A stretch of DNA of 64,000 bases from Streptomyces sp. TS71-3 (GTDB taxonomy: Bacteria > Actinomycetota > Actinomycetes > Streptomycetales > Streptomycetaceae), in NCBI RefSeq assembly GCF_018327685.1, contig NZ_BNEL01000001.1, positions 3,410,001 through 3,474,000 on the forward strand, in the 5' to 3' direction. The notes below the pieces were generated by a model. That model saw only the letters and a list, made by a program, of their open reading frames with translations. It did not search any database and was not told the origin of the DNA. Every line of letters begins with the position of its first letter. The first letter of the stretch is position 1. The position numbers and the translations under genes were made by a program. Positions 33,602 through 40,333 of the stretch are shown piece by piece.

Positions 33602-33743
33602 TTTAGGCGGGAGAGGAAGTCAAGACCGCGTGTCCTCTCCTCCTGGGGTGACCTCGTTCCGGTTCCCAGGGGGCACTATCGGCCAAACGTGCGGTGGGTG
33701 TCGGGCGGCCGCCCGACACCCACCACTCAGTCGTCCGTAACGG

Positions 33744-34007
33744 CTATCGCGTGGTGAAGTCGACGAACTCGGTCCAGGCGGCGGCGTTCACCGTCAGGCC
33801 GGGCCGGGTTATCTCCTTGGAGTCCCGAATGTGGATGGCGTGGGGGCAGGTGGCTATCTCGACGCATTCGCCCCCGTCACCGGCGCTGTGGCTGGACTTG
33901 TGCCACTCCAACGCGACCTCGACGCACTGCCCGCCGTCTCCTGCGCTGTAACTACTTGTGAACCAGGACAGTTCGCTGCTCTTGTACCTGGAACGCTTGA
34001 CGTTCAT
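33744..34007 (-). CDS. DUF397 protein with duplicated core motif
   Basis: An 87-residue DUF397 protein, the small partner of XRE/DUF5753 regulators in Streptomyces (WhiJ and AbaA loci). The usual SSYSxGDGGxCVEVA core occurs twice, SSYSAGDGGQCVEVA and SSHSAGDGGECVEIA, followed by one IRDSKEITRPGL and the terminal WTEFVDF. The ATG overlaps the XRE stop by four bases (ATGA). A toxin-antitoxin-like or regulator-modulating role has been suggested for such pairs. Confidence 0.9.
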   Translation of the reverse strand: MNVKRSRYKSSELSWFTSSYSAGDGGQCVEVALEWHKSSHSAGDGGECVEIATCPHAIHIRDSKEITRPGLTVNAAAWTEFVDFTTR

Positions 34008-34861
34008 CCCTCTCCCAGCAGTTTCTCAATCAGGGCCAACGACTCGTGCGGAGTGAGCGCCTGCGCCCGTAGCGTCCCGTAAGTGGCTTCCAGCTCCCTC
34101 ACCCTGGTGCGCTCGGTGTGCAGCCGACTGTCACTCTGTACCTCGGTGTAGGCGATCCGGCGCCCGTCCTTCGTTTCCATCAGGGTGAAGGGACCCGCAA
34201 GGCCTGCATGTTCACCTTGCCGCATCGGCATCACCTGAATGTCAACGTTACGCGCTTGCCCGACCAGGATGACCTGCTCCAATTGCCCTCGCCAGACGTG
34301 TTCGCCACCGATCCGGCGGTGTAGCACGGCCTCCTCGATGACAAAACTCAGGTGTGGAAGGGGTTGCCGAGTGAAGATCGCCTGCCTCTCCAGACGGGCC
34401 GCGAGGCGCTGTCCGATGATTTCCTCTTCCAGAAGGGGCCGCCACATCCGGAAGACCGCCCGTCCATACTCCTCTGTCTGTAACAACCCGGGCACTGCCT
34501 GTGTCGCGTACACATGTAGCTCAACCGCCTTCGACTCCAACTGCGCCGCATCCTGGAAGAACGGCGGGTACTGCGCCCGCGCAACCTCCTCCTTCATCTC
34601 CAGCAGGACGCCGCCCGCGTCAAGGATCTCGTCCGCCTGGTCGATGAACCGCGGCGGCGGAATCCGCCGCCCCTGCTCGAACGCGGCGATCGTCGACACC
34701 GAGTAGCCGACCATCCGCCCGAACTCGGGCCGTTCCAGGCCCGCCCGCAGCCGGCACCGTTTCAACTGCCGTCCGAAGACCCGCAGCAGCCCCGAGTTGG
34801 CCTCCGGCTCCGCCCCATCCGGCACATCCGCGGCGTCCGCCGCCTCATTCGCTTCGCTCAT
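34004..34861 (-). CDS. XRE/DUF5753 regulator (WhiJ-like), 1
   Basis: A 285-residue regulator with a disordered acidic N-terminal 30 residues, a helix-turn-helix (LERPEFGRMVGYSVSTIAAFEQGRRIPPP) and DUF5753 (EVARAQYPPFFQDAAQLESKAVELHVYATQAVPGLLQTEEYGRAVF, in parts, then VIEEAVLHRRIGG). In the WhiJ model this domain binds the DUF397 partner or a ligand. ATG 34861 has GGAGG nine bases upstream; it is divergent from an anti-sigma-like ATPase gene, the usual arrangement of abaA-like loci. Confidence 0.9.
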   Translation of the reverse strand: MSEANEAADAADVPDGAEPEANSGLLRVFGRQLKRCRLRAGLERPEFGRMVGYSVSTIAAFEQGRRIPPPRFIDQADEILDAGGVLLEMKEEVARAQYPPFFQDAAQLESKAVELHVYATQAVPGLLQTEEYGRAVFRMWRPLLEEEIIGQRLAARLERQAIFTRQPLPHLSFVIEEAVLHRRIGGEHVWRGQLEQVILVGQARNVDIQVMPMRQGEHAGLAGPFTLMETKDGRRIAYTEVQSDSRLHTERTRVRELEATYGTLRAQALTPHESLALIEKLLGEG

Positions 34862-35008
34862 CCCCGCACCACCTCCACCGCCCAACGCGCCCCCGCGCCG
34901 GGTCGTCACGCACCGCCCCGCTTACACGCGCACAGGACCACACACAGCAACTGGCCGTGTGCGCGCCGTGTCTCGCCACGTTAGATCCGGCGCGGAAGCG
35001 TGAACCAC

Positions 35009-35464
35009 ATGAACAGCGAGAATTCCCCCGCACCGGTGGGCACCACCGACCACTCCGCCCTCCGTGAGTTCGCGATGCGGTTCACGTCGTCGCGGCGTGG
35101 CGCGCGGCTCGCCCGCCGTCTCGTCTCGCACCGGCTCGATTCCTGGGGCCACCCCTACGACAGTCGTGCCAACGAGACGTTGACGCTGATCACTGCGGAG
35201 CTGGCCGCCAACGCCGTGCGGCACGGGCACGTGCCGGGCCGGGACTTCCACGTTCGGCTGACCGGGGTGGGCCCGGTCCTCCGGGTCGACGTCACCGACA
35301 CCCGCACCGAACGCGTGCCACCGCTCTCCTCCCAGGAGCCGCCGGGCGACGCCGAAGCGGGGCGGGGCCTGCTCATCGTGAGCTTGCTGGCGACCCGCTG
35401 GGGGGTCGCACCGCGTGAGAGCGCGCCCGGCAAGACGGTGTGGGCGGAGTTGCACCTGCGGTGA
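35009..35464 (+). CDS. Anti-sigma-factor-like GHKL ATPase
   Basis: A 151-residue HATPase_c_2 protein of the RsbW/SpoIIAB family. The N-box is ELAANAVRHG, and ADRGLLIVSLL is seen as AGRGLLIVSLLA in the G2 region; the D of the G1 box is in VDVTDT. Such proteins act as anti-sigma or anti-anti-sigma kinases, and in abaA-type loci they sit beside XRE/DUF397 pairs as here. ATG 35009 has GGAAG upstream at ten bases; GTG 35000 is adjacent to it. It shares a divergent promoter region with the XRE gene. Confidence 0.88.
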   Translation: MNSENSPAPVGTTDHSALREFAMRFTSSRRGARLARRLVSHRLDSWGHPYDSRANETLTLITAELAANAVRHGHVPGRDFHVRLTGVGPVLRVDVTDTRTERVPPLSSQEPPGDAEAGRGLLIVSLLATRWGVAPRESAPGKTVWAELHLR

Positions 35465-35597
35465 GCAATCGGAGCCGGACGAGGTTGTAGCCTTACGGTG
35501 CAATTTGCTTTCCGGAACGGGTGTGTCCGTACGTTGGCCGCCTGTCGGTCGGGACGGGTTCCGCACGCCACCGACAAGCCGACAAGGGAGACGGACG

Positions 35598-36041
35598 ATG
35601 CCAGTGCCAGTGGGCTACGAGGTGGAGCAGCAGATCAGGCTGACTCTGCACCGGTACTGCGAAACGATCGACACCGCGGACTTCGAGGGGTTTGCGGCGC
35701 TGTTCGAGCGGGGCCGCTGGTTCATGGTGTCGGAGCCCGGATCACAGCCGGTTCGTGACTGGCTGGACGAGCGCATCGTGCTCTACGACGGGCACAGCTA
35801 CACCAGGCACGAGATCTCGAATCTGAGTGTCCGCCCCACCGACTCTCCGGACGAGGCGGTCTTCAACTGCTACGTCACCATCTGGCAGGACCTTCCGGGA
35901 CAGCCGCCGAACCTGCTGGCCCACGCTCAGTTCGACGGCTCGTTCGAACGGTCCGGGGATACCTGGTGGTGGTCCACGCACGGTATGACGGTGCAGTACG
36001 CCGGCGACCTGAGCGGACACATCAAGGGTGGTCTCGGGTGA
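35598..36041 (+). CDS. NTF2/SnoaL-like-fold protein
   Basis: A 147-residue cone-fold protein. Family features are the N-terminal helix EQQIRLTLHRYCETIDTADFEGFAALFERG in parts, then RWFM, VLYDGHSYTRHEISNLSV and FDGSFERSGDTWWWSTHGMTV. These proteins range from polyketide cyclases to dehydratases and ring hydroxylase small subunits. SD GGGAG is seven bases upstream of ATG 35598. The gene is 133 bases after the ATPase gene and convergent with the DUF397 cluster, so a link to either is uncertain. Confidence 0.85.
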   Translation: MPVPVGYEVEQQIRLTLHRYCETIDTADFEGFAALFERGRWFMVSEPGSQPVRDWLDERIVLYDGHSYTRHEISNLSVRPTDSPDEAVFNCYVTIWQDLPGQPPNLLAHAQFDGSFERSGDTWWWSTHGMTVQYAGDLSGHIKGGLG

Positions 36042-36046
36042 CGCGG

Positions 36047-36514
36047 CTACGCGACCGGGCAGGGCAGTTCGGGCTGGGAGTGGTTCGGGGAGCAGGTCAC
36101 CATGGCCAGGGACAGGTACGTGGGGCGTTCGAGGTAGAAGCCGTACGACACATCGGCGCAGGAGTGCAGCCGTTCGGCGGCAGCGCTCGCCAACCGGGCC
36201 AGACGGGACGTGTCCCGGTCCCTCTCCGACGCGAACCGGGGGGCGTACTCGGCCAGCCGCTCATGGAGCCATGACGCCGCTTGCTTCGCGTCGTCCGAGG
36301 TGGCGCGGACGAGGGAACGGGGCTTGATGAGCCAGTAGGCCGTCTCCAGGGGCGGCAGGTCGGGGGTCGGGAACTCCTCGGCCACCTCGCGGTAGCGCTG
36401 GATCAGCTCGGGCTTGGCTCCCGCCGGGGGCGGCTCGGGATGCGGGGGCCGGCGTAGGGCCTCGTTGTCGAAGCGGTTTTTCGGACCGGTCCAGAGATAG
36501 CCGTGGTGGTGCAC
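36047..36514 (-). CDS. Hypothetical protein, about 155 residues
   Basis: Not recognised. It begins with a His-rich stretch (HHHGYLWTGPKNRF), has a central helical part (KPELIQRYREVAEEFPTPDLPPL, then WLIKPRSLVRATSDDAKQAASWLHERLAEYAPRFASERD in parts) and a C-terminal AERLHSCADVSYGFYLERPTYLSL with MVTCSPNHSQPELPC. GTG 36514 is chosen for GGGAA seven bases upstream; frames further upstream are low complexity. It is the last of six minus-strand genes of the DUF397/XRE/DUF6879 cluster. Confidence 0.55.
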   Translation of the reverse strand: MHHHGYLWTGPKNRFDNEALRRPPHPEPPPAGAKPELIQRYREVAEEFPTPDLPPLETAYWLIKPRSLVRATSDDAKQAASWLHERLAEYAPRFASERDRDTSRLARLASAAAERLHSCADVSYGFYLERPTYLSLAMVTCSPNHSQPELPCPVA

Positions 36515-36584
36515 GAGTCGTTCCCGTTCGAGAGGTGCCGGCCGGGCACGGTGGACCAGGCCCGGCCGGCGGTGGGGGGGAGGA

Positions 36585-36809
36585 TCAGACGTGGAGGCCG
36601 AAGCGCGCCGGGTCGATCCCGGCGGCGTCCAGCTCCTCCGTGGTGAACCGCAGCGGTTCGGTGTCCGGCCGCTTGCTGTCACCCAGGGCCCAGGCGTCGT
36701 CGCCGATCCGGGCGAGGGTCACGCACCCTTCGGTGCAGGGGCCGCCGCACGCCTTGACGAACGAGGCCCCGTTGATGTCGAGCGCGTACAGGTCGGTTCC
36801 GTTCAGCAT
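36585..36809 (-). CDS. DUF397-like small protein
   Basis: A 74-residue protein. NGASFVKACGGPCTEGCVTLARIGDDAWALGDSKRPDTEPLRFT (in parts) follows the DUF397 plan, but the usual GGNCVEVA is replaced by CGGPCTEGCVTLA with three cysteines. ATG 36809 has GGAAGG seven bases upstream. It lies 75 bases before the 155-residue gene on the same strand. Confidence 0.75.
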   Translation of the reverse strand: MLNGTDLYALDINGASFVKACGGPCTEGCVTLARIGDDAWALGDSKRPDTEPLRFTTEELDAAGIDPARFGLHV

Positions 36810-36941
36810 CACTGCGCCTTCCTGCTCAACTGATCGCGGCCACGGCCGGCCGCCGCCGCCCGTTCGGGCGGGAGTCCATGGGAGGGGCCGGGCGCCCCGG
36901 GCAGCTCGGTGCTGAGTGCGCGGGGGGCGTGGTTCCCGGTC

Positions 36942-37136
36942 TCAGGCGTGGGCCTGGTCCTGATGCCGCTTGAGTGCCACGTTCGTGTCAGAAACGGCGC
37001 TGTAGTCACCTCTGGAGCGGGCGTTCTGCCGCCGCGCACAGATCCCGAGGCACGCACCGCACCCCGGCACCGCTTTCGGTTCCGGGGGCCGTTCGGTAAG
37101 ACAATATTCTTTCGGCATCCGTGCATCCGCCGCCAT
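36942..37136 (-). CDS. Small conserved protein with CxxC motif, about 64 residues
   Basis: The sequence PGCGACLGICARRQNARSRGDYSAVSDTNVALKRHQ resembles small proteins encoded beside XRE/DUF397 pairs in Streptomyces (a CxxC followed by a DYSAxSDxNVxLxRH motif). Function is unknown. Two ATGs in tandem at 37139 and 37136 follow GGGAGG; the second has the better spacing. Confidence 0.6.
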   Translation of the reverse strand: MAADARMPKEYCLTERPPEPKAVPGCGACLGICARRQNARSRGDYSAVSDTNVALKRHQDQAHA

Positions 37137-37223
37137 CATTCCTCCCTGGCTTTATGACACGACCAATGATTCACCGGGAGGCAGGCGGAGGCGAGGATTA
37201 TTCGCGTTGCGGACTAAAGTTCA

Positions 37224-38054
37224 TCAGCGGTAGTTGTCCGCCCAGAGCCGGAGCAGGACCCTTGCGTCATCATCGAAGTGAGCATGCTGCTCGAACAGGG
37301 AGAAAACGGCGAGATGTTCGGAGACGTCGCGTGCGTCCCGGAAGACCATGCGGCCGGTGAAGTTCTCCACTGTCGCCAGCCGATCGTCATAGATCGTGAA
37401 CGTGTTCATGGGACCACGTGGCAGGACCGTCCCGGTCGGAATGACGCCGATACGGAGGTTCGGCAGACGGGACAGTGATATCAGCCGGTCGATCTGCGTG
37501 ATCATGCCCGAGGGCGGAATGATCGCCCACCTTGCCGCCTGTTCGGTGAGCAGGAACGTAAAATGCTTCGCCCTGTCGTGCAGGACCGTTTGCTGCTCCA
37601 GTTTGCGTGCGATGGTCCTCGCGGGGTCACCTGGGGTATGGGCAAGACCGGCCAGCATGTATGCGGGGGTGGCCAACAGCCCGGTAATCATGGCGGGCAG
37701 GAAGTACCGGAACTCTGCGGACTCGGCCTCCAGCGCGGCCAGTTCAGTCTGCCGCTTCTCCATCCCCCGACGCCAAGAGGAACGCTTCCCCTGCCATTCC
37801 GTATTGGCGATCCGCGCGAGGGTTGTGATCTCCGTAACCGTGTCCGCAGTGGCGTCGAGCGCCCGGAGGATGCGCTCGACGTCCACGAGGCTCGGCGTCT
37901 TCCTGCCGGTCTCGAACCTACTGATCTGGCTTTGAGACATATTGCAGCGGCGAGCGAGCCGGTCTCCGGTCAGACCGGCTCGCGTCCGCAACTCTCGGAG
38001 TTTCTGTGCCAGGTCGTTCCTTGACCGGCCCATCTGCTCGGGCTCAAATGTCAC
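37224..38054 (-). CDS. XRE/DUF5753 regulator (WhiJ-like), 2
   Basis: A 276-residue regulator. The helix-turn-helix is LRTRAGLTGDRLARRCNMSQSQISRFETGRKTPS (in parts) and DUF5753 spans RYFLPAMITGLLATPAYMLAGLAHTPGD to the C-terminus with FLLTEQAARWAIIPPSGM. The GTG at 38054 overlaps the DUF6879 stop as GTGA; ATG 38033 would remove seven residues. It is translationally coupled to DUF6879, forming the second regulator module of this cluster. Confidence 0.9.
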   Translation of the reverse strand: MTFEPEQMGRSRNDLAQKLRELRTRAGLTGDRLARRCNMSQSQISRFETGRKTPSLVDVERILRALDATADTVTEITTLARIANTEWQGKRSSWRRGMEKRQTELAALEAESAEFRYFLPAMITGLLATPAYMLAGLAHTPGDPARTIARKLEQQTVLHDRAKHFTFLLTEQAARWAIIPPSGMITQIDRLISLSRLPNLRIGVIPTGTVLPRGPMNTFTIYDDRLATVENFTGRMVFRDARDVSEHLAVFSLFEQHAHFDDDARVLLRLWADNYR

Positions 38055-38572
38055 TCGAAGGCTTTCACGTACTCTGTAAACGGCACTGAGTGTGCCAGGG
38101 CGATGCGCTGCCACTCCAGGTACGGGGCGAGGTCGGTGGCGATCAGCTCCCGGTTGATCTGTGTTCCGTCCGGACGGTAGTTCAGGTGCACCACCCGCGC
38201 TTCGTCGAACATCCACCAATCGGTTCCCGAAAGGGGAAGCCCATGGTCGTTCCCGGTGACATCCAGAACGCGAATGTCCTCTCCCGCCGCTATGTTGTCC
38301 GGAATTCCCCAAGTGAATTGGTACCGTTGGTAGTCCGTCAACGGCCGGCGAACAACCCTCACCCGACCGATGGTGCGCCCCGATGCCACATAGCCCCGCA
38401 CGCGTTCATGCCATCGCGCGTTGTGGTTCGCGGGCTTCGGGTCCCCCTGAAGGAAGCGGGCGACGTTCTCCGCTTCGTTGGGCATGGTGTACGTGGGTTG
38501 TGCCTCGAAGCGCCATGCGTGGTGTTCGTACGCGTCGAAGATCTTCCGCCACTCCTCACCATCCAAGAGCAC
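38051..38572 (-). CDS. DUF6879-family protein
   Basis: A 173-residue protein of the actinobacterial DUF6879 family, regularly found before XRE/DUF5753 genes. Recognisable are LLDGEEWRKIFDAYEHHAWRFE and RRPLTDYQRYQFTWGIPDNIAAGEDIRVLDV (in parts), then DWWMFDEARVVHLNY. Function is unknown. GTG 38572 has GGGAGG seven bases upstream and overlaps the preceding small gene by 17 bases. Confidence 0.88.
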   Translation of the reverse strand: MLLDGEEWRKIFDAYEHHAWRFEAQPTYTMPNEAENVARFLQGDPKPANHNARWHERVRGYVASGRTIGRVRVVRRPLTDYQRYQFTWGIPDNIAAGEDIRVLDVTGNDHGLPLSGTDWWMFDEARVVHLNYRPDGTQINRELIATDLAPYLEWQRIALAHSVPFTEYVKAFE

Positions 38573-38771
38573 GCACTGCCTCCCTGAGTACAGCTTCCGG
38601 AATCTCCACCAGGGCCTCCCCTTCGGGCGGGGCGAAGGCGTCGGATGCGTTGCCCTGTACCACGATGGAGCCGCTTGCCGTGCGGTAGACATTCGGGCAG
38701 TCGTCGTCATCGCAATCGGGTCCGTTGACCCTGCCGGAGCCGCGTGAGTCCGTCGCGCGCCATGCCGTCAC
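38556..38771 (-). CDS. Small hypothetical protein, 71 residues
   Basis: The N-terminal part is Arg/Ser-rich, followed by CDDDDCPNVYRTASGSIVVQG and an acidic helix. It overlaps DUF6879 by 17 bases on the same strand, supporting a real coupled gene. The GTG at 38771 follows AGAAGG with no spacer, so the true start may lie further down. The motif CPNVYRTxxGxIVVQG occurs in small proteins partnering DUF6879 genes (from memory). Confidence 0.65.
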   Translation of the reverse strand: MTAWRATDSRGSGRVNGPDCDDDDCPNVYRTASGSIVVQGNASDAFAPPEGEALVEIPEAVLREAVRALGW

Positions 38772-38967
38772 CCTTCTCTTCGGCCCCGGTCGGGGCTCTC
38801 GCGGACGACGCTACGGACAGCAGCTTTCTCCGTCCACGCCGACTCCGGGATATTCCTGAACCGGCATAAAGATCACCCAGGCCCTGGCCGGCCGCCAACG
38901 CCCCGGGGTACATGCCGCCCCGGAAACCCCTGGACACGTGATCCCCGGCGTCGCAAAGATATTCCGC

Positions 38968-40191
38968 ATGATGCATGGCTATGAATCCGTGAGTGTGGAC
39001 GAGGGGCCGGAACCGCCCGAGTGGCCCCGCGAGTTCCGGGCCCACACCGGGCACGGCGGGCTCAGGGAGCGCGGGGACGACATCTCGGTCGTCGTCTCGG
39101 ACCGGCCGTCGACCAGCGCGGCGATGTTCACCAAGAGCCACTTCGCCGGGCCCGCCGTGGTGTTGAGCAGGGCGAACGCCGCGGGGCGGGCGATGCGCGC
39201 CGTGGTGACCCTCGCGCAGAACGCCAACGTCGCCACCGGGCGGCAGGGCGCCGAGCACGCCGCCGAGGTCGTCGGACGGGTCGCCGCGCTCACCGGCGTG
39301 CCCCAGGGTGAGGTGCTGATCGGCAGCACCGGCGTCATCGGCCGCCCCCTGCCGATGGCCGACATCCGGGCCCACTTCGACGAGGCCGCCGCCCTGGGCA
39401 CCGCGGCGTTCGGGGCGGCTCCGCCGGACGTGGCGCGCGCGATGATGACCACCGACACGCGCCCGAAGACCGCCGTGCGCACCGTCGGCCGGGCCCGCCT
39501 CGTCGGTGTCGCCAAGGGCGTCGGCATGCTGGAGCCGAACATGGCCACGATGCTGGCCTACGTCCTCACCGACGCCGCCGTGCCGGCCGACGCCCTGGAC
39601 GCGGCGCTCCGTGCGGCCGTCGACACCAGCTTCCACTGCCTCAGCGTGGACACCGACACCTCCACCTCCGACACGGTCGCCGTCATCGCGAACGGCGCGG
39701 CCGGACCCGTGGACACCCCCGAGTTAGCGGCGGCGCTCGCCGATCTCTGCCTGGACCTCACCCGGCAACTCGCCCGGGACGGAGAGGGCGCCACCAAGCT
39801 GCTCCGCGTCACCGTCGGCGGAGCCCTGAACCCGGCCCAGGCGCGGCGGATCGCCAAGAGCGTGCTGAACTCCCCGCTGGTCAAGACCGCGGTGCACGGC
39901 GCCGACCCCAACTGGGGCAGGGTCGTCATGGCCGTCGGCAAGAACACCGAGCACCCGGACGACGCCGCCATCCGCCCCGGCCTCGTCACCGTCGGGTTCG
40001 GAGACGTCGAGGTGTACCCGCGGGAGCCGGGCCCTGACACCCTCGCCCGGCTCGCCGACGCCATGCGGCCCCCCGAGGACGGCAGCGTGGACATCACCGT
40101 CACCCTCGGCCTGGGGCCTGCCGCGGCGATGGTCTACGGCTGCGACCTGTCCGCGGAGTACGTCCGCGTCAACGCGGATTACACGACGTAG
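38968..40191 (+). CDS. ArgJ-like ornithine/glutamate N-acetyltransferase
   Basis: A 407-residue member of the ArgJ (OAT) family of autoprocessed N-terminal-nucleophile enzymes. The cleavage and nucleophile motif is KGVGMLEPNMATMLAYVLTDA, where the Thr after Ala becomes the catalytic residue. VDTDTSTSDTVAVIANGAAG and VGGALNPAQARRIAKSVLNSPLVKTAVHGADPNWGR (in parts) are also typical. No other arginine gene is nearby, so it is probably a paralogue used in a secondary or salvage pathway, as with the OAT of clavulanic acid clusters. The start is uncertain; ATG 38968 has a weak ribosome binding site. Confidence 0.85.
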   Translation: MMHGYESVSVDEGPEPPEWPREFRAHTGHGGLRERGDDISVVVSDRPSTSAAMFTKSHFAGPAVVLSRANAAGRAMRAVVTLAQNANVATGRQGAEHAAEVVGRVAALTGVPQGEVLIGSTGVIGRPLPMADIRAHFDEAAALGTAAFGAAPPDVARAMMTTDTRPKTAVRTVGRARLVGVAKGVGMLEPNMATMLAYVLTDAAVPADALDAALRAAVDTSFHCLSVDTDTSTSDTVAVIANGAAGPVDTPELAAALADLCLDLTRQLARDGEGATKLLRVTVGGALNPAQARRIAKSVLNSPLVKTAVHGADPNWGRVVMAVGKNTEHPDDAAIRPGLVTVGFGDVEVYPREPGPDTLARLADAMRPPEDGSVDITVTLGLGPAAAMVYGCDLSAEYVRVNADYTT

Positions 40192-40333
40192 GGCCGGCGG
40201 GTGCTGTTGCCGGGCCGTGCCCCGTCGCACACGGGCCACGCCCTTGACCTTGACCTTGGGGCAGGGGACAGGATCCCGGCATGGTTGCTGACCCGGTGGG
40301 GCCGCTCCGTCCGGCACGAAGGGGCGGCAGACC

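Larger units (their letters stand above)
30461..33623 (+). mobile_element. TnpB-only (IS1341-type, IS200/IS605 family) element, split by an IS1182-family insertion
   Basis: The unit holds tnpB but no Y1 transposase. The left side has a hairpin CCCGCC-TTCA-GGCGGG (30466-30481) followed by gagaggaa; the right side has the same hairpin with loop TTTA, interrupted by the inserted element, followed again by gagaggaa. The hairpins and flanks are direct copies, as expected for subterminal structures of this family. Exact termini are not proven; the right end is placed at the gtcaa near 33619-33623 by similarity in form only. Confidence 0.6.

Noticed and set aside
36047..36809. Cysteine-bearing small proteins considered as a RiPP precursor system
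   Set aside because: The 74-residue protein keeps the DUF397 pattern (DSKxPDxxxLRF). No lanthionine synthetase, radical SAM or peptidase gene is nearby.
36809..37126. 105-codon minus-strand frame between the DUF397-like gene and the 64-residue gene
   Set aside because: It overlaps the better supported 64-residue frame at 36942-37136, and its translation is low complexity.
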